Assembly: GCA_947095535.1 (NCBI GenBank)
Contig: OX352773.1
Span: forward strand, 125,023,911-125,087,910
Direction of reading: 5' to 3'
From: Poecilobothrus nobilitatus
Taxonomy: Eukaryota > Arthropoda > Insecta > Diptera > Dolichopodidae
DNA length: 64,000 nt
Shown here: positions 30,765 through 41,095 of the stretch, one piece after another
Layout of the letters: each line of letters opens with the position of its first letter
Numbering within the stretch: the stretch's first letter is position 1
Notes under the pieces: generated by a model
Database searches by the model: none
Told to the model about the DNA's origin: nothing
The model's input: the letters and a program-made list of their open reading frames with translations, nothing else
Position numbers and translations under genes: made by a program

Positions 30765-33700
30765 AGTTTTTAGCACATTTACAAAAAAAATTTAAAAAAA
30801 TGTGCTTATTAGTTTCACTCTGTCCGTCCGTCTGTTTACAAAACTTCTACAACGTTAAAGATAGAGAAAACAAGTAAATGTAACAGTAAGTCGACGCAAC
30901 CGACTTATTTATACCCTACACCTAAAAAATTCAAATTAAATTAAAAATCCATAAGATATTTTAGTTAGGTATTTAATATAAACTAAAAAAAATAAATGCT
31001 TTTACAACCTTTGTACAAAATTTCAGGTTTCTATCTTTATTAAATTCGAAGATATGCTTGTAAGGTCTTGGGAAGTGTGTAAAGGCACCCAGATCACCAC
31101 CCCAATTCATCTCGAATTTTAGAGACATCATCAGAACAGGGTAGAATACTCTTATATCAAATTTCAAGTTTTTATATTTATTAATTTCGAAGATATGCTT
31201 GTTCGGTCTTGGGAGTTGTGTGGGAGATCCCCGAACAACCATTCCAATTCATCTGAAATTTTAGGCAAATCAGGGATTCAAGAAACAACACCCTGGTATC
31301 AAATTTGCAGTTTCTATCTTTATTAATTTCGAAGATATGCTTGTTCGGTTTTGGGAGTTGTATGGGAGGTACCCGAACGATCACTCCAATTCATCTCAAA
31401 TTTTAGGCAAATCAGGGATTTAGGAAACAGCACCCTCGTATCAAATTTGAAATTCCTATCTATATTAATTTCGAAGATATACTTGTTCGGTTTTGGGAGT
31501 TGTATGGGAGGTATCCGAACAGCTCCTCCAATTCATCTCAAATTTTGGACAAATAAGGGATTCAGGAAACAACACCCTAGTACTAAATTTGAAGTTTTTA
31601 TCTTTATTAATTTCGAAGATATACGTATTCTGTTTTGGGAGTTGTATGGGGGGTACCCGAACGCATGGTCCGATTTCGCCCATTTACAATCCCCGCCTTA
31701 CCTTAGTCATTGTTAACCTACAGTATAAATTTCATCAGGATAGCATCATTATTTTTTGAGTTATCGTGCGTACGGACGGACGGACATCGCTAAATCGACT
31801 CAGGCGGTGATCCTGATTCAGAATATATATACATGTCTATACCTAACTCGCTTCCTTTTGGTGGTTACAAACACCATACCAAAGTTAATATACCCTATAC
31901 TTAATGTGTCGGGTATAAAAATTTTAACCATGGGTAGGTCTCATAAAAAAATAATTTTGTGGAACAACTTTTTCATGTAGCCCTATCCATTACGGAGCTA
32001 CAGTTCCTCAAACTTTGAAAAAGTCCTATTTTTAAATACATATATTTTATGTTCTGCTTCAGATTTTTTCAGTCTGAAAACATCATGCGACAGGTATTTT
32101 TTTTAACTTTGTAAATTAATATAAAAATTATACATTTTTTTTTTATTTAGTATTTAAATTTACCTTTATGTGAAAACTATATTTTTCTACTTTCATAACT
32201 CCGGCACGCTTTTAGATGGAGGCTTGAAATTTGGAGACAAGAAAGAACTTTTAGAACTAGTATAAGTTTGCTCAGAAAAGTTTTTTGGATTACCCCTGTT
32301 TATGACCTATTAAGGCTCAAAAATTGAGAGTTTGCTATTTTTAAACACCTGTAACATAGGAACCTGTACACATTTTACTTCTGCAAAATATAAAAATTAA
32401 AGCTCCAGTATTATATTTTTACGTGTGTTAAAGGTTTATTTTAGTTGTAAAGGGTTCCAAAGTTGCAGCTTTTCAAAATTGCGAAAAAGCCCCATTTTCA
32501 GATGTATATATCTCAGGCTCTGCGTAATAGTTTTGCAATCTAAAACCGCCAGAAGATCGAAAATTTTATTATCTATATAAAACAATATCAAAATTATGTA
32601 ATATTTTGTAATTTACTATTTAAATTTACCGTTATGTGAAAACCACAATTTGCATGAAATTTCTTTTTTCATAACTCCGGCATGTCTTTAAATGGGAACC
32701 TGAAATTATGAGACAAGAAAGAACTTTTAGAATTAGTATAAGTTTCCTCAGAAAATTTTTTGGTAGCACTCCCTCTTTAAGAGTTAATACGGCTCAAAAA
32801 TTGAAAATTTGCTATTTTTAGACACCTGTAAAAATTTTTCTTCGGCAAGACATGAAAATTAAAGGTTCAATAATATATTTTTACGTGTGTTAACGGGTTT
32901 TCTTAGTTATAAAGGATTCCGGACTTACAGCCCCTTAAATTTCCAGAAGAGTCCTATTTTAACATATTTTCTTATTATAAAAAATTTTTAAAATTTTCAA
33001 ATTTTTGTGCAAGTCACAATTCTAAACAGTTTGTATTGAGTTTTTGAAATGGGCGCTTTTAAAAACCGTTGGTTTACATTCTACCTTGTTTTCCTTATTT
33101 TTGTTTTTTGTGTGCTTTTATATTTAACATAACATATAATAAAACTTGTTAAGGATGATGAGTAATAGAAGCAAATAGAAGTAAATAAATAAACAAGGTA
33201 GAATGTAAACCAACGGTTTTTAAAAGCGCACATTTCCAAAAGACAATACAAACTGTTTAGAATTATTGTGACTTGCACAAAAATTTGAAAATTTCATATA
33301 ATAAGAAAAAACGTGAAAATAGAGTTTTCTGGGGCTATAAGTCTGGAACCCTATATAACTAAGAAAAACCGTTAACACACGCAAGAATATATTACTGGAG
33401 GTTTAATTTTTATGTATTGCCGAAGAAAAATTTGTACGGGTGCCTAAAAATAATAAATTTTCAATTTTTGCGTCCTAATAGCTCTTAAGCAAGGGTTGGT
33501 CCGAAAAAATTTTCTAAGGAAACTTATATTAATTCTAAGTTCTTTCTTGTCTCAAAATTTCTGATTCCTATCTCAAAGTGTGCCGGAGTTTTGAAAAAAG
33601 AAATATCATGTAAAATTTGGTTTTCACATAACGGTAAATTTAAATAGTAAATCACATAATATGGCATAATTCTGATATTGTTTTATAGAGGTAGGAAAAT

Positions 33701-34500
33701 TTCCGGTCTTTTAGTGTTTTTAGGTTGTAAAACTACTACGCAGAGCCTGAGATATATATATCTGAAAATAGGGCTTTTTTACAATTTTGGAAGGCTGTAA
33801 CTTTGGAGCTCTATATAATTAAAAGAAACCATTAACACACATAAAAATATATTACTGGAGCTTTAATTTTTTTGTCTTGCCGAAGAAAAAAGTCTACAGG
33901 TGTCTAAGTTACAGGTGTTTAAAAATAGCAAATTTTCAAATTTTAAGCCCTAAGACCTCATAAACAGGGGGTGGTACAAAAAAATTTTCTGAACAAACTT
34001 ATACTAATTCTAAAAGTTCTTTTTTGTCTCAAAATTTCAAGCCCTTATCAAAAAGCGTACCGAAGTTATGAAGTTAGAAAAATCATGCAAAATTTGGTTT
34101 ACACATAACAGTAAATTTAAATAGTAAATTTAAAATATATGTATAATTTTGATATTGATTTATAAAGCTAAAGAAAATTTCTGTCGAATGGGGTTTTCAG
34201 ATTGAAAATGTGTTAAACGAAACATGAAATATATGCGTTTAAAAATAGAGCTTTTTCAAAGTTTGAGGGGCTGTAGTTCCCTGATGGATGGGGCTACATG
34301 AAAAAGTTGTTCCACAAAATTAATTTTTTTATGAGATCTACCCATGGTTAAAAGTTCTTTTCTCTATCTTTAACTGTGTAGAAATTTTGTAAACAGACGG
34401 ACAGACGGAGAGACGGCCGGTCGGATGGACGGACGGAGGGACAGAGTGAAACTAATAGGCACATTTTTTCAAAATTTTTTTTGAAATGTGCTAAAAATAT
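30765..34500. repeat. Large palindromic (foldback) repeat, left arm split by insertion
   Basis: Right arm 33190-34500, left arm 30765-30870 plus 31920-33080 in inverse orientation, centre about 33081-33190. At the centre, aaccgttggtttacattctaccttgttt (33064) faces aaacaaggtagaatgtaaaccaacgg (33194). At the outer ends, the 'ccatgggtaggtctcata' block (31930) faces 'tatgagatctacccatgg' (34330). Also, 'gtgcttattagtttcactctgtccg' (30806) faces 'gacagagtgaaactaataggcac' (34439). A solo arm exists at 12843-14185. Each arm comprises degenerate ~440-bp units. No transposase is encoded. Confidence 0.8.
30871..31919 (+). repeat. Dispersed array element, copy 3, inserted in palindrome arm
   Basis: Starts near a stem-like taagtcgacgcaaccgactt (30888) followed by tttataccctacacc and ends with taccctatacttaatgtgtcgggtataaa. 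Five units share a tcgaagatatgcttg core at about 31047, 31186, 31329, 31471 and 31613 (period about 142). The closing block has gacggacggacatcgctaaatcgactcagg and the ctcgcttccttttggtggttacaaacacc sequence. Same family as 7035-7910 and 14215-15081. Its open frames (31351-31716, 31493-31759 and the minus-strand set) track the repeat period. Confidence 0.75.
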
Positions 34501-34729
34501 AAAGGTTGCGTAAAAAACTTATTTATACAAGTCATATTGTGTATGTAATTTGTATGACATATACTAATAGTGTATATAATATAAATATAGCTGCGTATAT
34601 GGTTGTACACATTTTGTGTACTTATAGAAAAAAACGAGGAAGAGTGCAGTAGAGTAGACTGTGTCAACTCTGGGATACCCGTATGAACGTAATATATCCT
34701 GTTTCTATAAAACTTGATCATCTTTTAAA

Positions 34730-37450
34730 AACATTCAGAGTTTTAGTACCGAACTACAGAGATATATTTATGTAAATTGTGGAGTTGTATGATAGCTACC
34801 CGAATCTATTGCGCCTAGTTTCATTAAGTTCCAAGAAATGCAAAAAGCCTGAACCGGCTGCTTTAGACCATTCAAATTTTACAAAAGTTTTTGGCATGCA
34901 ACTCGACACTTTTTCACTAAATTTCAGATAGCTAGCTTCAATAGACACTGAGTTATTTTCATTTAAAAAGAGAAGTTGTATGGCAACTATCCGAACCTGT
35001 CATATCATCACAACAAAATTTTACAGAAGTTGTTGCCATAAAACTCGATCATCATTTGCAAAATTTCAGATACCTATATTGAATAGACACTGGGTTATTT
35101 CCATTTAAAGAAAGAAGTTGTATGGCAGCTACTCGAACCCGCCGGCCGAAAATGCTGGAGTTAAATAGCAAAACTAACAATTTTGTAAAAGTGACGTAAA
35201 AAAAATTGCAGCCTCCTAACTCCTTTATTTTTTGAGTTATCGTGCGGACGAACACTGAGTTCTTTCATTTAAAAAGAGATTTTGTATGGCAGCTACCCGA
35301 ACCCGTCACACCACCACAACCAAATTTTGCAGAAGTTGTTGCCATAAAACTTGATCATCATTCGCAAAATTTCAGATACCTAGATTGAACAGACACTGGG
35401 TTATTTCTATTTAAAGAAAGAAGTTGTATGGCAGCTACTCGAACCCGGCGGCCGAAAATGCTGGAGTTAAATAGCAAAACTAACAATTTTGCAAGAGTGA
35501 CGTAAAAAAAATTTCAGCCTCCTAGCTCCTTTATTTTTTGAGTTATCGTGCGGACGGACACTGAGTTCTTTTCATTTAAAAAGAGATTTTGTATGGCAGC
35601 TACCCGAACCCGTCGCACAACCACAACCAAATTTTGTAGAAGTTGTTGCCATAAAACTTGATCATCATTCGCAAAATTTCAGATACCTAGATTGAACAGA
35701 CACTGGGTTATTTCTATTTAAAGAAAGAAGTTGTATGGCAGCTACCCGAACCCGGGGACAGAAAATGCTGGGGTTAAATAGCAAAACTAACAATTTTACA
35801 AAAGTGACGTAAAAAAATTTTCAGCCTCCTAGCTCCTCTATTTTTTGAGTTATCGTGCGGACGGACACTGAGTTCTTTTCATTTAAAAAGAGATTTTGTA
35901 TGGCAGCTACCCGAACGCGTCGCACCAGCACAACCAAATTTTGTAGAAGTTGTTGCCATAAAACTTGATCATCATTTGCAAAATTTCAGATACCTAGATT
36001 GAACAGACACTGGGTTATTTCTATTTAAAGAAAGAAGTTGTATGGCAGCTACTCGAACCGGACGGCCGAAAATGCTGGAGTTAAATAGCAAAACTAACAA
36101 TTTTGCAAGAGTGACGTAAAAAAAAAATTTCAGCCTCCTAGCTCCTTTATTTTTTGAGTTATCGTGCGGACGGACACAGAGTTCTTTTCATTTAAAAAGA
36201 GATTTTGTATGGCAGCTACCCGAACGCGTCGCACCACCACAACCAAATTTTGTAGAAGTTGTTGCCATAAAACTTGATCATCATTCGCAAAATTTCAGAT
36301 ACCTAGATTGAACAGACACTGGGTTATTTCTATTTAAAGAAAGAAGTTGTATGGCAGCTACCCGAACCCGGGGACAGAAAATGCTGGAGTTAAATAGCAA
36401 AACTAACAATTTTACAAAAGTGACGTAAAAAAATTTTCAGCCTCCTAGCTCCTCTATTTTTTGAGTTATCGTGCGGACGGACACTGAGTTCTTTTCATTT
36501 AAAAAGAGATTTTGTATGGCAGCTACCCGAACCCGTCGCACCAGCACAACCAAATTTTGTGGAAGTTGTTGCCATAAAACTTGATCATCATTTGCAAAAT
36601 TTCAGACGCCTAGCTTTATTAGGTTCCAAGAGGTGCAAGAAGTCTGAACCGGCTGCTCTAGACCAAACAAATTTTACAAAAGTTGTTGGCATATAACTCG
36701 ACACTTCTTTACTAAATTTCAGATTCCTAGCTTCAATAAACACTGAGTTATTCTCATTTAACCGGATAAGTTGTATGGCAGCTACCCGAACCCGCCGCAC
36801 CACCACAACCAAATTTTACAAAAGTTGTTGCCATAAAACTTGATCATCATTTGCAAAATTTCAGACGCCTAGCTTCATTAGGTTCCAAGAGGTGCAAGAA
36901 GTCTGAACCGGCTGCTCTAGACCAACCAAATTTTACAAAAGTTGTTGGCATGTAACTCGACACCTCTTTACTAAATTTCAGATTCCTAGCTTCAATAAAC
37001 ACTGAGTTATTCTCATTTAAACGGAGAAGTTGTATGGCAGCTACCCGAACCCGCTGCACCACCACAACCAAATTTTACAGAAGTTGTTGCCATAAAACTT
37101 GATCATCATTTGCAAAATTTCAGAAACCTAGCTTGAATAGATACTGAGTTATTTCTATATAAAAATAGAAGTTGTATGGCAGCTACTCGAACCCGCCGAC
37201 CGAAAATGTTGGATTTAAATAGCAAAACTAACAATTTTGCAAAAGTGACGTAAAAAAAATTTCAGCCCCCTAGCTCCTTTATTTTTTGAGTTATCGTGCG
37301 GACGGACGGACGGACGGACGGACGGACGTACATGGCTTAATCGACTCAGAATTCGATTCTGAGCCGATCCATACCTTTGAGACTATATCTAGCTCGACTC
37401 CTTTAAGGTGTCACAAACGTAATGGCAAATTTATTATACCCTTGAACATA
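34730..37450 (+). repeat. Tandem array with 307-bp and 259-bp units
   Basis: The motif gttatcgtgcggacg recurs at about 35241, 35547, 35854, 36163, 36470 and 37295: four intervals of about 307 and a last one of 825, equal to 307 plus two units of 259. The 259-bp pair (36588 and 36847) carries a 'ttccaagaggtgcaagaagtctgaaccggctgctctag' segment that also occurs once near 34825-34865. Each 307-bp unit holds two diverged halves with 'gttgtatggcagctacccgaacc'. The array closes with a GGAC run and a unique ~110-bp end including gactatatctagctcgactcc and ttattataccc. It looks like a non-autonomous mobile element with internal amplification. Confidence 0.8.
37298..37328 (+). repeat. GGAC tetranucleotide run
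   Basis: Seven consecutive ggac-type repeats, expanded from the single or double ggacgg found in the earlier units of the array. Confidence 0.9.
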
Positions 37451-37460
37451 GTTCATACGG

Positions 37461-37899
37461 GAATAATTAGTGAATGAAATATTTAAAAGGAAATTGTGAT
37501 GATGTATGGCGATATGTACCTATATGTATATCATAATAATTGTATGTATTCATTCCACATATTAATATGATATAAAAATTTGCTACAATGTAGTAACTAG
37601 TAAGTAGTAAGTATAAAATTCAAGTACGTCGCTAAGTATTAAATGGTATTGTAATAAAGTAGGGCTTGCGCTGGGAGAGATTAACTTTTTGTTTAGTTAT
37701 GTATGCATATTTTTTTTTATAAGTGTAAAATATAATAAACTTATTTATAAAAATAAACCTTATGACTAAAAATTATAAAGCGTTTCATTGAATTTTTCTA
37801 CGACTTTAAAGAGATTTTGTTTAAGAGTATATATTTTAGTTTAATCGGGTATTTTTTTATAGAATAGTAAAAAGGTAAATTTAATATCATTTTGGGCAC
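37461..37899. other. AT-rich interval, nothing recognised
   Basis: Low-complexity sequence between the array and LINE-D. No ORF above background and no repeat match seen. Confidence 0.6.
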
Positions 37900-39290
37900 T
37901 TTATTTTGGAAGACTTGCAATTTATGAATACACATGTTTGACAGTCACTCCAAACTGGAGCACCGTAACATTGGTTGAAAGATGGTTTTCAAAATTAACA
38001 ATTTGTCATTTAGATGTAAATTAGATTTTCTGTTAATAAAGGGATATAAAATACAAATTATTTTGTTTACTTTGTTAATTTTGAATAAAATATATATGCT
38101 ATTTAAATGTTTGTTTGTTGTCCAAAGTGATACCAAAATATTTAACTTCAGTAAGCCAGTTAATTTTTTGATAATTCAAGCTAATTTATTTTTTAGGTTT
38201 ATAACAACTTCTTCTCTTGCGGGTAAAATAAATGGCTTAGGTTTTTTCGGTATTAATAGAAATTTTCCATTTCGCAAAGAATTTAGATAAATTTCCAAGT
38301 GGAGTTTGTATTCAATTTATTTCCAACGTATTTTTAACTACCGTACTAGGTTTTAGAGAAGGAATAATAATTTTTCAGTTGCGGTTTTAAAGAAAAACGT
38401 TACTATGTAAATTAAGTTAGCGTCAAATATGGATAGAAATTGTTCTCGCATGAGTACTCTATTTCCATGAATTTCCACTTATTTTTATCCTCCTGTTAGT
38501 TATAGAGAAAAAATAATAATTTTTTACTATGATAAAATTGAGAGTTAGACTACTCCAACTTTTTTTTCATAATAATTATTCTCTGATGTATTCTCTGAAT
38601 AAAAGTTCTAAGGATTGGAGTTTGTATTCAATTACTTCATTAAAAACATCGTTTGTCTACATATATATCATCTGCAAATATATAAATTTCTGTGTTTTCA
38701 GAACCGAAAATATCATATACATATATACAAAGTGGGATCTAGCATAGAGCCTTGGGGTTCTTCGGCTGGAATTCTGAATGTCTCTGAGTAGTAGGATCCA
38801 ATATGAACACGAAAACTTCTATTTTCTAAAAAGCGTTGCAAAGTTTTGACTGGTATTTTTAAGTCGCAAAAGTTGATGAATAGTGCAATGACCTGCTCTA
38901 AATCCGTATTGCTCATTCGTTTATACCTTATTACGATTTAGAAAATCTACAACTTTCTTTTTGATAACGCTTCCAAATAGTTTTGTGGAATTTAACAAAA
39001 GATTAATTGGTTTGTAACTACTAAGACAATCGTGAGGTTTTTGGGGCTTAGATATAGCAACTATCTTAGCTAATTTGCAACTTACGGGAAACTATACTAG
39101 TTTCAGACACGCATTCATTATATTTTTGAAATCGACAATGCTGCAGGAAGGTAAATTTTTGCTGCTTTTGTTGGATATATTGTCAATACCTGGTGATTTA
39201 TTAACTTTCAATTCAGATATAGAACTGAGTAAAAGTATAAAAGATATGCTGATTATTATTATTAAAATAAAAAATGACATAGTTTCTAAA
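37900..39290 (-). mobile_element. LINE-D reverse transcriptase remnant
   Basis: Minus-strand RT in pieces. Fingers with K-V-N-K-S-P-G-I-D-N-I (39092-39280) are followed by K-L-A-K-I-V-A-I-S-K-P at about 39040-39080. The palm has F-L-E-N-R-S-F-R-V and E-E-P-Q-G-S-M-L (38713-38916; G-V-P-Q changed to E-E-P-Q). An F-A-D-D motif lies at about 38660-38675. A thumb segment with I-N-R-K-S-N-L and T-I-F-Q-P-M-L is at 37945-38136. The order is right for one Jockey-like LINE, with a disruption between F-A-D-D and thumb that contains the short repeat at 38527-38605. Confidence 0.7.
38527..38605 (+). repeat. Short dispersed repeat, copy 2
   Basis: Matches 17125-17200 (ttagactactccaacttttttttcataataa then ttctctgatgt and gaataaaagtt), inside the disrupted part of LINE-D. 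Confidence 0.7.
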
Positions 39291-39309
39291 AAAATGTACT
39301 AAATTCCAA

Positions 39310-39808
39310 CAATTTCTAAAAAGTACGTACATAATTTTTTCGACAAATAAAATGTAGCAGATCTGCTACAATTGTAGTAAAGTCACATCGCTTTAAATTA
39401 AAATCTAATTAAACACCTAAATTAAAACAGAATCAAATATTCACGAGGATATTTTTTTAAAAGAACTTTTGAGAAAGAGAAAACAGCGTAGGAAAAAATT
39501 AGAGAGCAAATAGGGCACTTTAAAATCTGAAAAAATTTTGAGAATTCTTATGGACATTTTTTGTTTTGCTTGCGTTATCTACATATATTAATATATATAA
39601 TTTCTGGCTATATAGACGAAACTATAAATGTATAGGTATAATATAGATATGTATAATATTTTATACATTTAAGGGTTATTCTGAAGTACGTCGAAATGTT
39701 TCGACGAACTAAAATTTCGCATATGGTATGCTAAAATCGGAATTTATTTCACGGTCTGCAAAATGTCATTTTTATTTAGAATTTTTATTTTTTGTGTATG
39801 CTGTAGTC
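39310..39808. other. AT-rich interval with one perfect short palindrome
   Basis: No gene recognised. cgtcgaaatgtttcgacg at 39689-39706 is an 18-base palindrome (8-bp arms, 2-base centre), unusually GC-rich for the region. It lies about 100 bases outside the hAT end. Confidence 0.6.
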
Positions 39809-39828
39809 CAGGGGTGGGGAACCTTTTT
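39809..39828. repeat. hAT terminal inverted repeat (3' end)
   Basis: caggggtggggaaccttttt starts with the caggggt...ggaacc pattern shared by many hAT termini; the following ggccaatt...aggccgc spacing is also common in this group. Confidence 0.7.
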
Positions 39829-40051
39829 ACCATTAAAGGCCAATTATAATTTCGTAAATCGTAAGCAGGCCGCATATAACTTAAATATATTACTATTTTG
39901 CTAGGAGTACAAACAATAAAAATTAAGATAATAACTGATTATTTCACAAGTCCAATTTTTTTATTAATTCTATATATAATGAAAAAACAAGCATAGTCCA
40001 TAAAATAATATAAAAAGATATAAAAAATATATAAAGGCCCACATAACCAAT

Positions 40052-40700
40052 TTAATGGGACTTTTGTGTCTGCTTTTTATTAGAAAGCAATTTAATATTA
40101 GGTTCCAGCTTCGTAACAAGTAACTTGAGTTGGTCTTTTAAATGAACATCAGTTATCTGAGTCCTTAAATTGGTCTCAATTTGCGTTAAATAAGAAAAAG
40201 TTGATTCGCAACAGTAGTTCCAAAACAAGAAAGCAGTCGACGAGCATGTTCGCGTAAACACGATTATTCAGCTGCATTTTTCCATATTTCAACAATCGGA
40301 TCTTTCTTTCCAAAGTAGTTCCAAAACAAGAAAGCAGTCGACGAGCATGTTCGCGTAAACACGATTATTCAGCTGCATTTTTCCATATTTCAACAATCGG
40401 ATCTTTCTTTGCATCAAAAAGAGACTTTATAATATTATCACACATAACTCAAACAATTCCATCTGTAATTCGCTAGGTGCTTTTGAGATATCAAGTAGAT
40501 GTGGTTCAAATGCTAATTTCATTGTAAGAGTATGTTCTTCAAAATTAGAAAACCGTTCCGTATATTCTTCAATTAATGAGTCCAAAACAGTTATTTAATC
40601 TTGAAATATAAAACTTCCAGGTTCCTGTTCATTAAATATTTTTGCTAATTGCGGAAATTTCCCATCGAGATAAAATAGTTTTCAAAAATAATTTGTTTTT
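40052..40700 (-). pseudogene. hAT transposase C-terminal remnant
   Basis: Readable pieces: L-Q-M-E-L-F-E-L (about 40445-40470), then a dimerisation region in 40052-40261 with C-E-S-T-F-S-Y-L, D-V-H-L-K-D-Q-L and an ending resembling K-Q-x-Q-x-S-H. In this hAT group the C-E-x-x-F-S segment is the conserved C-terminal dimerisation motif. Two in-frame stops and a 101-bp internal duplication (40213-40414) disrupt it. It is the end of the gene whose beginning lies at 46306-47316. Confidence 0.7.
40213..40414. repeat. 101-bp tandem duplication
   Basis: agtagttccaaaacaagaaa begins at 40213 and again at 40314; the two copies are essentially identical. It lies within the hAT coding remnant and shifts its frame. 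The near identity implies that it is more recent than the decay of the gene, or an assembly duplication. Confidence 0.9.
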
Positions 40701-41095
40701 TCGAAATGCCTGGATTTTTTGTCACACATCATAAATATGTTTTGTTTTTCCTTACAAAGAAATATTTAAATGGTTCTACTTTTTTTAGTTTTTATTTCAT
40801 TTTTCCTTTTTTTTTTTTTTTTTTTACAATAATTCATAAATCTTAACATAAGTCTTAAAATATAATATAATCTATAATCAAGTAAATAACATTGCAAAAA
40901 AATATGTTAAATGTCTAAATTAAAAAAAAATATAAAAAATAAAAAAAAAAAATAAAATAAAATAATTTATTTACGACCTAAGCATTTGCTGTTCTGGTAT
41001 AATATTGTATAATTGGTATTAAATTAAATAGTATCAAAACCTATGTACCTTAGTACATTATTTTAGTTTCACAATAATTAACTTCATTTCTTGTT

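Noticed and set aside
31351..31759. Coding ORFs of 121 and 88 aa
   Set aside because: Tandem-unit artefacts: the 142-bp period leaves frames open by chance and the peptides repeat.
36588..37071. Two similar 74-aa proteins
   Set aside because: They are the same frame in two 259-bp repeat units; no start context or domain.
34730..37450. CRISPR array
   Set aside because: Units are ~307/259 bp without unique spacers; this is eukaryotic tandem repeat.
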